This document shows positions 17,626 to 26,768 of a stretch of DNA of 60,588 nt, in pieces. Origin of the DNA: Paracoccaceae bacterium. Its GTDB lineage: Bacteria > Pseudomonadota > Alphaproteobacteria > Rhodobacterales > Rhodobacteraceae. A model generated the notes under the pieces. That model was not told the DNA's origin. It saw nothing but the letters and a program-made list of their open reading frames with translations, and did no database searches. The DNA is taken from contig JAQWUC010000068.1 of NCBI GenBank assembly GCA_029242355.1, positions 119,797 through 180,384 of the forward strand, written 5' to 3'. The translations under genes were made by a program, and so were the position numbers. Positions within the stretch are counted from its first letter, which is position 1; each line of letters begins with the position of its first letter.

Positions 17626-19514
17626 CCCAAATTTCTCGCAGAATTCCGAGAAAAGTAGTGAAAACATATAAGAATTGCGAGCAAAACAAATCCAATAAGG
17701 TCAGTTTTTACCGAAGCACTTAACAAGCAAAAAGTGACTACAATATATCCAATCCTTTCAATAATTATTAGCTTAAAAATTAACCATCCCTGAATACAAA
17801 ACGAGAGACATAGTGATCCGATAATTGCAGAAAACGATGTAACAATTATAGTTGTTACTGAAGCATCAACACCTATTAAAACAGGATTATACGCGAAAAA
17901 ATAAGGGATTATAAATGCCGAACAACCAAATTGGCATGAGACTATAGCTATTTTGAATGGATTAGCATTTGCAAGGCCGGATGCAGCATATGCGGCAAGT
18001 GCTACTGGCGGAGTAATAGAAGATAGCATTGCTGAATAAAAAACAAATAGGTGAGCCGCAAGTTTGTGAATCCCTAATTGCTCGAGGGCTGGGGCTGCAA
18101 GGGTCGCTACAAGAATATATGCAGCAGCAGTGGGCAACCCCATTCCTAATATCAAAGAAGAAATCATTGTTAAAACTAGAGCGAAAAATATATTGCCTCC
18201 AGAAAGTGAAATCACAAGCGAAGAAAATTTTAGTCCTAGACCAGTGAGCGTAATAATCCCAATGATGATCCCTGCGCACGCACATGCAGTAGCAACAGGT
18301 ATTACAGCGTCCACCCCACTCTCAATGGACTTGATTATTTTTCGTGGAGTCAACCAAGTTGAACGTCTAATATAACTTAAAATTATAGCCATCATGAGGG
18401 CACAAACTGAGCAATACATGACTGAATACCCGTTTAACATCATATAAATAAAAACCGGCAAAGATAAGAGCAAATGCCCTCCATCAATAAAAGTTCTTGA
18501 TAAAGAGGGTACATCCTTGGTTTGAACAATTGGAATTCTTCTCTTTACAGACTCTAGATGAACTACTGAAAAAAGCACTATATAATAGAGAATAGCCGGA
18601 AGAAGAGCCGCTTTAGCTATCTCAAAATAACCAATTCCCGTCATATCGGACATTAGAAAAGCAGCCGCACCCATAACGGGTGGCATCAGCTGTCCACCAG
18701 TCGATGCAACCGCTTCAATAGCGCCTGCTGTTTCCGACCTATAGCCAGTACGCTTCATTAAAGGGATTGATATTGTTCCTGTAGTTAAAACATTTGCTAC
18801 CGCAGTCCCCGATATCATTCCCATTAGACTTGAGCCAACAACGGCAGCTTTTGCAGGACCTCCTCGCGATTTTCCAGTCAAGGAGTTAGCAATATCCATT
18901 AAAACTTTTCCAGCTCCTGAACTTTCTAAAAAAGCTCCAAACAAAACAATTAGAATTACAAAAGTAGCTGTTACACCTAAAGGAGTCCCAAATATGCCAC
19001 TTCCACCCAAATATAAATGGGACATAACACGCGAAAGACTATAACCGCGATGCCCAGCCTCACCGGGTAAAAAATTGCCTAAAAGTGCGTAGAATAAAAA
19101 AATTATTGCCAAAATAGTAATAGGCCAACCTATTGTCCGTCTTGTTGCATCCAAAAGAAAACAAGTGGCTGCCAAACCAAGATAAAATTCTAAATCCGTT
19201 AAGTCACCGTATCTTGCATTTATAGCGTCAAAGTAAATTATTTGGTAGAACATCACCAAAAGGCTTGCAATTGCTACTATAACCAAAAAATAGCCTCTAC
19301 CCGATTTTACTAATTGGCCAAACTGAAGTTTTTCTATTGGCGATAGATACACCAAAAATAATATAATTCCGATATGAAACGATCGCTGTATCATATCTGG
19401 GAAAACACCCCAAAACGCAGTATAAATACTAAATAGAGAGAGCAGAGTAGCTGCAAAAATTCTAATTAACCAAATTGGGGGACAGCGTGTGATACTCTCA
19501 ACAATATTTTTCAT
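17622..19514 (-). CDS. TRAP transporter fused permease subunit (DctQ-DctM fusion, TAXI type)
   Basis: This 630-residue integral membrane protein carries the small and large TRAP permease domains in one chain. Four hydrophobic helices lie near the N-terminus, followed by the large domain with GSSLMGMISGTAVANVLTTG near residue 230 and GMGLPTAAAYILVATLAAP near residue 462, the two conserved loops of DctM-type carriers. It imports a solute using a cation gradient and pairs with the TAXI receptor at 21200-22192. The start at 19514 (MKNIVES) follows AAGAAAAGA and leaves 28 bases to the upstream sulfatase. An earlier in-frame start would run into that gene. Confidence 0.9.
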   Translation of the reverse strand: MKNIVESITRCPPIWLIRIFAATLLSLFSIYTAFWGVFPDMIQRSFHIGIILFLVYLSPIEKLQFGQLVKSGRGYFLVIVAIASLLVMFYQIIYFDAINARYGDLTDLEFYLGLAATCFLLDATRRTIGWPITILAIIFLFYALLGNFLPGEAGHRGYSLSRVMSHLYLGGSGIFGTPLGVTATFVILIVLFGAFLESSGAGKVLMDIANSLTGKSRGGPAKAAVVGSSLMGMISGTAVANVLTTGTISIPLMKRTGYRSETAGAIEAVASTGGQLMPPVMGAAAFLMSDMTGIGYFEIAKAALLPAILYYIVLFSVVHLESVKRRIPIVQTKDVPSLSRTFIDGGHLLLSLPVFIYMMLNGYSVMYCSVCALMMAIILSYIRRSTWLTPRKIIKSIESGVDAVIPVATACACAGIIIGIITLTGLGLKFSSLVISLSGGNIFFALVLTMISSLILGMGLPTAAAYILVATLAAPALEQLGIHKLAAHLFVFYSAMLSSITPPVALAAYAASGLANANPFKIAIVSCQFGCSAFIIPYFFAYNPVLIGVDASVTTIIVTSFSAIIGSLCLSFCIQGWLIFKLIIIERIGYIVVTFCLLSASVKTDLIGFVLLAILICFHYFSRNSARNLG

Positions 19515-19542
19515 AGTCTTTTCTTGTATTATATGTCTTATA

Positions 19543-21126
19543 TTATATCTTTTTTTTGTACATTTTTTTCCGAGAATGGTGTGGCTCAACAGTTTCGATG
19601 AATGGGTAGCGTCGACGGGCCTTGGTTGCTGTAGTATTTGGATCAATTGCTCCGCGAACAAAAGCTTCTTTCGCATCCACGAATGGTTGATGATCCCATC
19701 CCGTCCACTTGCCTTTTAATAAAGTTTGTTGAACAAATAGTCGCCTTTTCTGAGTTATTAAAATATCTTGTTCCAATTTATCATAGTTCCATCTTCGATC
19801 TATTTCAGATTTCATTTCTGAAGCAACCAAAGCATATGAGGGATCATCAGCAACGTTATTTTTTTCATTAGGGTCTAAATTTAGATCAAACATCATAGGA
19901 GGATCAGTACGACAATGAATATATTTTATTCCATCTCTTATAAAAATAAGAGCGGGGGCATAAACCCCCTCACCTGTAAACTCTATCATAAGCTCATTAG
20001 AGCTCTCATCACTACCCCCGTGCATCATTTTAACAAGAGACTTACCATTTAATTGATCAGCAAATTTATATTCTTTTCCGCCAGTCGCTAAATCAACAAA
20101 AGTAGGTAATAAATCAACAAGAGATGCATATCGCTTTTCTACTTTTCCTGCAGCCATATTTGGGCCACTAACTATTAAGGGAACTCGAACTGACCACTCG
20201 AAAGGTAAAAACTTAAACCAAGTCCCCCGTTCTCCAAGCATTTCACCATGATCAGCAACTATAAAAACGTAAGTATTATCAAAGAAATCACACTCTTTTA
20301 ATGTATTAATCAGTTTGCCTATCAAATGATCGAAATATGATACCATCCCTAGATATGCATGTCTCGCATTTCGTAAGTCAGCTTCTGAAACATTGTGCTC
20401 GTCTTCCCTGATTGTTAGGGCGTATCGCTGTGACCATGGATCTCTACCAGAAATAGGTGTCCAAGGGACTTTGGGCATTGGAATTTGAGAATGATCATAT
20501 AAATTCCAAAATTCTTTGGTTGTTACAAAAGGATTATGAGGATGAGTAAACGAAGCCATAAGCATAAATGGATTTTTATTTTCATCACGAGCGAAATCAT
20601 AAATTTTCTGGGTAGCTTGAAAACATACTTCTTCATCATAATCTATCTGAAGACTTCTTTTACACAACCCCGCCTCTACAATCGATCTTAAGCTCATTCG
20701 TGAAGGTGCATAAGGCTCTTCCTGCTGCGTCCAGTCTGCAGTCCATCCAAAATCAGACGGATAAATATCCGTCGTTAAGCGCTCCTCAAATCCATGTAAT
20801 TGGTCCGCACCAACAAAATGCATTTTTCCAGAAAGGCAGGTTTTATAATTTAGATTGCGCAAATAATGCGCAAAAGTCGGAACAGAAGACAAAAATTCAC
20901 CGGCATTATCGTAACAACCTACTGCAGAAGACAACTGTCCTGTCATCATTGAAGCTCGGGAAGGGCCACAGACAGGATTGTTACAATATGAGTTTAAAAA
21001 TGTCACTCCTCTGGCCGCTAAATCCTGAATATTAGGAGTAATCGCCATATCATTTCCATACATGGATAGCACCTGAGAAGTCAGCTGGTCAGCTTGAATT
21101 AGCAATATATTAGGTCTGCTATCCAT
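19543..21126 (-). CDS. Sulfatase, choline-sulfatase (BetC)-like, first of the operon
   Basis: A 527-residue sulfatase with formylglycine site Cys53 in PVCGPSRASMMTGQ, Asp13 (QADQ) and IVADHGEMLGERG. It is the closest of the three to BetC: LSGKMHFVGADQLHGFEERL, TTDIYPSDFGWTADW and the C-terminal GWDHQPFVDAKEAF all match the choline-sulfatase pattern that I recall. It has no signal peptide, so hydrolysis is expected in the cytoplasm after import. It lies between the TAXI receptor and the TRAP permease genes, which couples it to this transporter. Choline-O-sulfate is possible, but no bet genes lie nearby. Confidence 0.87.
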   Translation of the reverse strand: MDSRPNILLIQADQLTSQVLSMYGNDMAITPNIQDLAARGVTFLNSYCNNPVCGPSRASMMTGQLSSAVGCYDNAGEFLSSVPTFAHYLRNLNYKTCLSGKMHFVGADQLHGFEERLTTDIYPSDFGWTADWTQQEEPYAPSRMSLRSIVEAGLCKRSLQIDYDEEVCFQATQKIYDFARDENKNPFMLMASFTHPHNPFVTTKEFWNLYDHSQIPMPKVPWTPISGRDPWSQRYALTIREDEHNVSEADLRNARHAYLGMVSYFDHLIGKLINTLKECDFFDNTYVFIVADHGEMLGERGTWFKFLPFEWSVRVPLIVSGPNMAAGKVEKRYASLVDLLPTFVDLATGGKEYKFADQLNGKSLVKMMHGGSDESSNELMIEFTGEGVYAPALIFIRDGIKYIHCRTDPPMMFDLNLDPNEKNNVADDPSYALVASEMKSEIDRRWNYDKLEQDILITQKRRLFVQQTLLKGKWTGWDHQPFVDAKEAFVRGAIDPNTTATKARRRYPFIETVEPHHSRKKMYKKKI

Positions 21127-21158
21127 TTACAGTTCCATTAATTTTCAAAAAAACATTT

Positions 21159-21188
21159 CATGTGGAATGTTCGTAAGCATTCCACATG
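21159..21188 (-). terminator. Hairpin with T-run after the TAXI receptor gene
   Basis: The arms 21159-21169 (catgtggaatg) and 21178-21188 are perfectly complementary over 11 base pairs with an 8-base loop. On the minus strand a T7 run follows after five bases (21153-21147). It lies between the receptor gene and the first sulfatase, so it looks like a partial terminator that reduces expression downstream of the receptor. Confidence 0.65.
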
Positions 21189-21199
21189 TTATTATGATC

Positions 21200-22192
21200 T
21201 TAGTTGGATGTTCGTTTTACAAAATCTTCAATGCCAGGGACATCAATTTCTCGATAATATTTCAATGCGCCTGGGTGTAACGGAGCCCCAAAGCCATTAA
21301 GTATGGTATCTTTTGTAACTCTCCCAAACGCAGGATGAACCGCTTTTAAATTTTCTAAATTTTCAAAAATGGCTTTCGTCATTTGATAAACTAAATCAGT
21401 AGGTACATCTTTAGATATTACCATTCCATTTGCGAGACTGAATGACGGCGTGTCATTTTCGATACCGTTATATGTTCCACCTGGAATACTTAATCGAGCA
21501 TAAGGAGGATATTTAGCCTGATGTTTTGCAAAAAAAGCATCTGGGATAGGAATAAGCTTTACTTTTCTTGAGGCAATTAACTTTTTCACAGGAGGTAAGG
21601 GAAAACTACCATTCCATAAAGCTGCATCTAAATTGCCATCTGCAAGACTATTTGCCATAGCACCTAATTTAATTCTAAAAGCCTTAAAATCAGGTCCTTC
21701 TTTCAAACCTAGAGTATCCATCATAGCATCGGCATCCAACATAGAAACTCCACCAGGTTGGCCCATTCCTATTCGCTTCCCCTTAAGGTCTTCCATGGTA
21801 TTTATCCCACTTCCCTCAAGCGTAATTATATGCATAGCCACAGGTGCAATGCCCATCCAACTTAGGATTTTTCCCTTTTCCATGCCCTTATATGGGCCAG
21901 TTGCAGCATACGCCTGAAAAGACGATAGAGTTGTTGCCATTGATATTTCAAGTTCTTTATTTTGAAGCAACTTAATATTTGCTACGTAGCCTTTTGTTTC
22001 TTCTGCGGTTACTGAAACTCCATCAACATTGTTATTAATGACATCTGCAATACCCGCAGACCAAGTATAAGCTGTGCATCCTATCGGACATGATCCAATC
22101 GATAATTTCGTATCTGCAGCGCTCGGAACCGAAAGAGACGACAAAAGTCCAATAAACGCTAGCACGCCTACGATGTATTTTTTTAAACTCAT
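21200..22192 (-). CDS. TAXI family TRAP transporter solute-binding protein
   Basis: This periplasmic receptor of 330 residues has a signal peptide ending near PSAAD (about residue 26). Its TAXI-type features are TKLSIGSCPIGCTAYTWSAG, the region corresponding to the TAXI box and LKGKRIGMGQPGGVSM near residue 140. The start of the mature protein has two cysteines (CPIGC), which is unusual. It captures a solute and delivers it to the fused TRAP permease. It is the first gene of the sulfatase operon. Known ligands of this family are mainly glutamate-like or C4 acids, but most are unknown. The three downstream sulfatases suggest a sulfated ligand. Confidence 0.88.
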   Translation of the reverse strand: MSLKKYIVGVLAFIGLLSSLSVPSAADTKLSIGSCPIGCTAYTWSAGIADVINNNVDGVSVTAEETKGYVANIKLLQNKELEISMATTLSSFQAYAATGPYKGMEKGKILSWMGIAPVAMHIITLEGSGINTMEDLKGKRIGMGQPGGVSMLDADAMMDTLGLKEGPDFKAFRIKLGAMANSLADGNLDAALWNGSFPLPPVKKLIASRKVKLIPIPDAFFAKHQAKYPPYARLSIPGGTYNGIENDTPSFSLANGMVISKDVPTDLVYQMTKAIFENLENLKAVHPAFGRVTKDTILNGFGAPLHPGALKYYREIDVPGIEDFVKRTSN

Positions 22193-22253
22193 TTTTTTCT
22201 CCCAAAATTTACTTTTGCTGTTAAAAATTAACTCAAATTTTTACCAGAACTTT

Positions 22254-22283
22254 ATTCTGCTCAGCGCATGATCTCCTGTCAAC
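22254..22283 (-). promoter_or_regulatory. Candidate promoter of the TAXI-sulfatase operon
   Basis: On the minus strand a consensus -35 TTGACA (22283-22278) is followed after 18 bases by CAGAAT (22259-22254), about 60 bases before the receptor ATG. It is the only good -35 in the 178-base gap between the gckA stop and the receptor gene. A TTGC-N6-GCAA inverted repeat (22357-22370) lies at the far end of the same gap. Confidence 0.4.
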
Positions 22284-22370
22284 ATAAATCCATTTAATTA
22301 CCCAAACTAGAAATCCGCCAAACAAAAGAACATCTCATTAATTGGTTTAGTAATCGTTGCACATTGGCAA

Positions 22371-23636
22371 TTATGAAACAAAAATTGCTCGAAAATCATT
22401 TACGTTCGTACCGGTGGAACCAGTAAAAAACAATGAGTCGGCAACTTCAAAAGCCAAGTAAGCGTTATGGGTCAACAAAAGCTCTTCTGCATTTAAACCA
22501 TTATCCCGAATTCGGTTTAAAGTCTCTGAGTCACAGAATGCCCCTGCATTAGCTTCAGAGCCATCAATTCCATCTGTATCTGCAGCAATAGCATAAGTAG
22601 AATGAGGATCCCGCAATGAAATCAAAAAACTTAAAAGAAATTCGGTGTTACGACCTCCGCGCCCTGAAAAATTATTAAGTGTGACAGTAGTTTCTCCACC
22701 AGATAATAAAACTATCGGTTTATTGAATGGCTTGTTATATTTATTTATCTGATTCACGATTGCTGCATGCATTTTCCCAATTTCTGCTGCCTCACCTTCT
22801 ACCGAGTCAGACAAAATTACGGCATTTAAGCCAACTTCCTCAACTTTTTTCTTAGCCGCTATAAGAGAATTATTAGCTGAGCCAATCATATAAATCTCAT
22901 GATTTAATTTTTTTAAATTTTCAACTAGTGGACAATTCGCTTGAGATGATTCTAAATGGCGCATGATATTTTCCGAGAGGTTTAGCTCATGCAAAGCAAT
23001 TTCTTTAAGTGCATCTTCACGGTTTGAATTATCAGCTATGGTAGGTCCCGAAGCTACTTGATGCAACTCATCGCCAGGCACATCTGACAAAACTAAGGTT
23101 ATCAATTTTGCCGGGTAGCAAGCCAATCCCAGTTTGCCACCCTTAACCTCAGAAACATGTTTTCTTATTAAATTCATCTTTGAGATTGAAAAACCTGACG
23201 ATAACAAAACCCTGTTCAAAGCAATTTCATCCTGCAAACTTAAATTCTCGGGTGGTGCTGGTAAAAGCGCAGATCCTCCACCACATACCAAAGCAATGAC
23301 TAAATCATCCGCCGTAAGGTTCTTTATAGCAGCAAAAATTTTTTTTGTAGCCAGCAAACCATTTTGATCAGGCAGTGGATGCGCGGCCTCTAAAACTTCA
23401 ATATTCGTGCATTTTAAGCCATGCCCATAGGGCGTTACAACAATCCCACTTAAGGGCTTCTTGAAATAACCTTCAAGTGCTAAAGCCAACTTAGCCGCTG
23501 CCTTACCCACACCGATGACTACAGTTTTTCCTTTTGGTGGCTCTGGTACGTAGGGTTCAATAATTAATTCTGGGTCTGCAGCCTTAACCGCTTCAGTAAA
23601 AAGTGTTTTTAGGAAACTTCGAGGATTAGCTATCAT
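22371..23636 (-). CDS. gckA: Glycerate 2-kinase (GckA/MOFRL family)
   Basis: The 421-residue protein has the glycerate kinase N-terminal domain (VIGVGKAAAKLALALEGYF near residue 40, LVCGGGSALLPAP near residue 118, SVMN-like SKMNLIRKHVSEVKGGK) and a C-terminal MOFRL domain with VLLSGGETTVT and GGRNTEFLL. It phosphorylates glycerate to 2-phosphoglycerate. Some databases label the family hydroxypyruvate reductase TtuD. It is the last gene of the long minus-strand amino-compound operon, 13 bases after the EutB-like gene, and would channel a three-carbon product such as glycerate into glycolysis. Confidence 0.88.
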   Translation of the reverse strand: MIANPRSFLKTLFTEAVKAADPELIIEPYVPEPPKGKTVVIGVGKAAAKLALALEGYFKKPLSGIVVTPYGHGLKCTNIEVLEAAHPLPDQNGLLATKKIFAAIKNLTADDLVIALVCGGGSALLPAPPENLSLQDEIALNRVLLSSGFSISKMNLIRKHVSEVKGGKLGLACYPAKLITLVLSDVPGDELHQVASGPTIADNSNREDALKEIALHELNLSENIMRHLESSQANCPLVENLKKLNHEIYMIGSANNSLIAAKKKVEEVGLNAVILSDSVEGEAAEIGKMHAAIVNQINKYNKPFNKPIVLLSGGETTVTLNNFSGRGGRNTEFLLSFLISLRDPHSTYAIAADTDGIDGSEANAGAFCDSETLNRIRDNGLNAEELLLTHNAYLAFEVADSLFFTGSTGTNVNDFRAIFVS

Positions 23637-23648
23637 GTCTTAGAAATA

Positions 23649-24665
23649 CTATTCTTTATATTGTTTGTACCGACTTCCACTTAGTATACTTTCACCCAAC
23701 TTAATGTCACTACCATTTATAATATCCGTATACATTGACATATTTACATTCCTACCAGTTAGAACGGTCGCAATTGGTCCATTTAAATTACGTATCTTTT
23801 TTGCTAAAATAGCGGCGATCCCTACCACACAGGAACCCTCTGCGATTATACGATCTTCATAGTATAGGGTTTGCATGGCGTGATAAATTTCATTCTCCGA
23901 AACAGTAAAGGTATCGTCAATAAGTTTTTGGCATAAAGGAAAAGTAAATTTGTTATTTAAACCGATCCCTCCGCCCAAAGCGTCGGCAAGACTGGGAACT
24001 TCAGAAACTTCAGTAGGCTTCCCATTTTTAATTGAGATATGCATTGCAGCTCCATTCTCCATAGTAACTCCAAATACTCTTATCTTGGGTTTTTTTTCTT
24101 TTACAGCAAGAGCTATTCCTGCTGCCAGACCTCCACCTGATAATGGAAGAACAATTGAATTAATATCAGGCCTTTGCGAAAGAAGTTCTAAGCCTATAGT
24201 TCCTTGGCCCGCAATTACATAAGGATCATCAAACGGCGATACCTCGACATAACCGTTTTCTCTTACAGACTGTCGGCAAGCCAATTCAGAATCTGTTTGG
24301 TCCTCACCGCATAATATTACCTCAGCTCCTAAACTCTGAATAGCTTCAATTTTAACTTGAGGGACTAAGCTGGACATAAAAATTACTGCTTTTATTCCCT
24401 TTAATTTAGCAGCATAAGCAATACCACGACCATGATTTCCAGTCGAGCAACAAGTCACTACTCTAGTGTCTTTTGGTAAATTATAAACAGCGTTTATGGC
24501 TCCTCGGATCTTAAAAGCGCCGGTTGGTTGCATATTTTCTAACTTCAATAATAACTCATTTTTAAGAATATTAGACAAAAAGTTAGACGGCACAAGAGGG
24601 GTTTTATCAGCAACACCATTAAGTAAACTTTGGGCGGCCAAAACACTATTAATATCCAAATTCAT
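23649..24665 (-). CDS. eutB: PLP-dependent dehydratase, EutB-like (threonine dehydratase family)
   Basis: A fold type II PLP enzyme of 338 residues. The Schiff-base lysine is Lys52 in TGAFKIRGA, and the phosphate-binding loop is LPLSGGGLAAGIALA. STGNHGRGIAYAAK, FDDPYVIAGQGTIGLEL and DALGGGIGLNNKFTF follow the hydroxyectoine-utilisation dehydratase EutB. EutB-type enzymes eliminate water from beta-hydroxy amino acids. AGG precedes the ATG at 24665, preferred over a TTG at 24686. The other eut genes (eutC, eutE) are missing, so a hydroxyaspartate, serine or threonine dehydratase is an alternative. It lies between the DadA-like and glycerate kinase genes. Confidence 0.75.
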   Translation of the reverse strand: MNLDINSVLAAQSLLNGVADKTPLVPSNFLSNILKNELLLKLENMQPTGAFKIRGAINAVYNLPKDTRVVTCCSTGNHGRGIAYAAKLKGIKAVIFMSSLVPQVKIEAIQSLGAEVILCGEDQTDSELACRQSVRENGYVEVSPFDDPYVIAGQGTIGLELLSQRPDINSIVLPLSGGGLAAGIALAVKEKKPKIRVFGVTMENGAAMHISIKNGKPTEVSEVPSLADALGGGIGLNNKFTFPLCQKLIDDTFTVSENEIYHAMQTLYYEDRIIAEGSCVVGIAAILAKKIRNLNGPIATVLTGRNVNMSMYTDIINGSDIKLGESILSGSRYKQYKE

Positions 24666-24695
24666 AATAAGCCTCACGAATTTCAAAACAAAGTT

Positions 24696-25931
24696 CTATC
24701 TAAACCTATTTGCTTTAAATGGATTAAAATCAAAATTTGTTCTCCTCCCAAATATAAGATCTGAAACCAAAATGCCTAATTTGGGGCCAACAGTTAATCC
24801 AATATGTTGCGCTCCAAAAGCACAAATAACATCCGCAAAACCATCGACTGATCCAATAAGTGGCAAACTATCTGGAGTAGATGGGCGATGCCCCATCCAG
24901 GTCAGTTCTTCATCGAACTGTAAGTCTGGATAAACTTCTTTTATCTTTCGTCGAATTAGGTTTAGTGGAGCTTCAGACGGGGGAGCCTTTAATCCTCCAA
25001 ACTCGACTACACCCGCACAACGTAATCCTCCGTCCATAGGAGTGGCAATAAACTTCCCATCACTAATCATAAGTGGGAAAGGAGGAATCATATTAGATCC
25101 TTTGAAGAAAAGGTGATAACCTCTTTCACTTTCGACCATAGATTTCACTTTTAGTTTTTTTGCTAAGAAGTTTGACCAAGCACCAGTCGCTATCACTACT
25201 TTATCAGCAGTCACCATTTTACCATTTTTTAAAGTTATACTTTGATTATTGATATCTATAACTTCAGATTTAATAAATTTTCCTCCCAAAGAGCTATAAT
25301 GCTCAAAAAGCGCTTTAAGATACTTTGAAGGATCGGTTATCCATCCATGATTTTCGAATACTGCCGCGCAATTATATCGCTTTGAAATATTAGCATCTAA
25401 TTTCTCAATATCCATTCTAGTTAATTTTTTATAATGGTATCCATAACTCGATTTGATTTCTCTTCCAAACTTATCGTCAGCGAATGCTTTCTCATCTGGA
25501 TATAAAAATCCAAAACAACCCTTCTGTATAAATTTTTCCGCTCCAGTACCCCGAGAAAGGTTTAAGTGCTGTTCAACAGAATCATGCGTTAAGCTATCGA
25601 GAGCTCCAACTATATGCTTTAACTTCTCAACTGAGCCAGACTTCAAAAAAGGTATCAACCATGGCAAAAGTTTTGGAATATATCCCCATTTTACAAATAA
25701 TGGTCTTTGAGGGTCAATGAGCATTTTCGGAATTTTTCGCAACAGACCTGGCGTTGCCACAGGAATAATTGCTGCTCGAGCTAGCATTCCAGCATTTCCA
25801 AAGGATGTTTGTTTTGGATCTCCAGGGTCAATTCTGTCAACTAGAGTAACTTCTGCTCCGGAACGCCTAAGGTTCTCCACAATTGAAACTCCAGTTATAC
25901 CCCCACCCACAACCAAAACTTTTCTTACCAT
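24696..25931 (-). CDS. DadA-like FAD-dependent amino acid oxidoreductase
   Basis: This is a 411-residue protein of the DAO superfamily with the FAD motif VVGGGITGVSIVENLRRSG (residues 7-25). MGHRPSTPDSLPLIG near residue 345 and FGAQHIGLTVGPKLG near the C-terminus are characteristic of D-amino acid dehydrogenase DadA. Such enzymes oxidise the C-N bond of a D-amino acid or secondary amine and pass electrons to the respiratory chain. It lies 30 bases upstream of the EutB-like gene, and a EutA/racemase-like gene lies in the divergent unit, so processing of a D-configured or N-substituted amino acid is plausible. Confidence 0.82.
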   Translation of the reverse strand: MVRKVLVVGGGITGVSIVENLRRSGAEVTLVDRIDPGDPKQTSFGNAGMLARAAIIPVATPGLLRKIPKMLIDPQRPLFVKWGYIPKLLPWLIPFLKSGSVEKLKHIVGALDSLTHDSVEQHLNLSRGTGAEKFIQKGCFGFLYPDEKAFADDKFGREIKSSYGYHYKKLTRMDIEKLDANISKRYNCAAVFENHGWITDPSKYLKALFEHYSSLGGKFIKSEVIDINNQSITLKNGKMVTADKVVIATGAWSNFLAKKLKVKSMVESERGYHLFFKGSNMIPPFPLMISDGKFIATPMDGGLRCAGVVEFGGLKAPPSEAPLNLIRRKIKEVYPDLQFDEELTWMGHRPSTPDSLPLIGSVDGFADVICAFGAQHIGLTVGPKLGILVSDLIFGRRTNFDFNPFKANRFR

Positions 25932-25996
25932 ATTTCAGACCCCATTTGATTGAGAACCTTCAAGTCGCAAACCACGGCTTAAATGATTTAATATTG

Positions 25997-26734
25997 TTAA
26001 ACGTGTTGACCTCCATTCACTTCAATTTCAGCACCAGACACATAACTTGATTGCTCGGAACATAGATAGTAAATCGTGTCTGCGACCTCTTTTGTTTGAC
26101 CTAATCGTCTGAGCGGCAACACTCGTACTATTTTTTCTGTGCCTTCACTCAAAATATCTGTTTCAACCTCACCCGGAGCTACAGAGTTTACGCGAACACC
26201 CAATGGGCCAAAATCATTGGCCATTTCGCGAGTTAATGCAGACAGAGCAGCTTTTGAAGTAGCATAAGCAGACCCAGCGAAAGGATGAACGCGACTACCC
26301 GCGATTGAGGTTATATTTACGACAGCACCCTTTGCTGCTGTTAATTCATCCTTCAATCCCCTCGCAAGAACTACGGAGGCAAAGAAATTAACATGAAAAA
26401 CTTGTCCCCACACCCTAAGGTCAGTGTCTAATGTACTGAGACGCTTTCCACCAGTAGCTTTTGGGGAAATTCCAGCGTTATTGATTAAAGCGTGCAATTT
26501 ACCATCTAAACGGTCCTTTATTTGATCAATTGCTGCGATCGTTTGCTTCGGATCAGCCAAATCAACTTGAATATGATTTTGTTCTCCACCCGGCCACGGA
26601 CATCTATCATCGAACGCATTTCTCGAGCATGTAATAACACGCCAACCTTCCGCTCCAAATCTTTTTACCGTAGCGTGCCCAATTCCGCGGCTCGCGCCCG
26701 TCAATACAACAATTTTTTGATCAACTTTATTCAT
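25997..26734 (-). CDS. SDR family oxidoreductase
   Basis: A classical short-chain dehydrogenase of 245 residues with TGASRGIG (12-19), NNAG near 86, catalytic Ser143, Tyr157 and Lys161 (YATSK). Arg38 after the second strand favours NADP. The family covers many alcohols and ketones, and I cannot name the substrate. Its position between the aminotransferase and the DadA-like gene suggests reduction or oxidation of the aldehyde or keto acid formed by transamination. Gaps on both sides are short (34 and 65 bases). Confidence 0.8.
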   Translation of the reverse strand: MNKVDQKIVVLTGASRGIGHATVKRFGAEGWRVITCSRNAFDDRCPWPGGEQNHIQVDLADPKQTIAAIDQIKDRLDGKLHALINNAGISPKATGGKRLSTLDTDLRVWGQVFHVNFFASVVLARGLKDELTAAKGAVVNITSIAGSRVHPFAGSAYATSKAALSALTREMANDFGPLGVRVNSVAPGEVETDILSEGTEKIVRVLPLRRLGQTKEVADTIYYLCSEQSSYVSGAEIEVNGGQHV

Positions 26735-26768
26735 TTACTTAGTTCCTTAATCCCCACATTGATTAAGT

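Noticed and set aside
22357-22370. TTGC-N6-GCAA repeat as a LacI-type operator
   Set aside because: Short half-sites, adjacent to a stop codon and far from the promoter; could occur by chance.
24496-24933. 145-residue open frame on the plus strand
   Set aside because: It crosses the eutB-dadA junction in antisense; both minus-strand genes are well supported.
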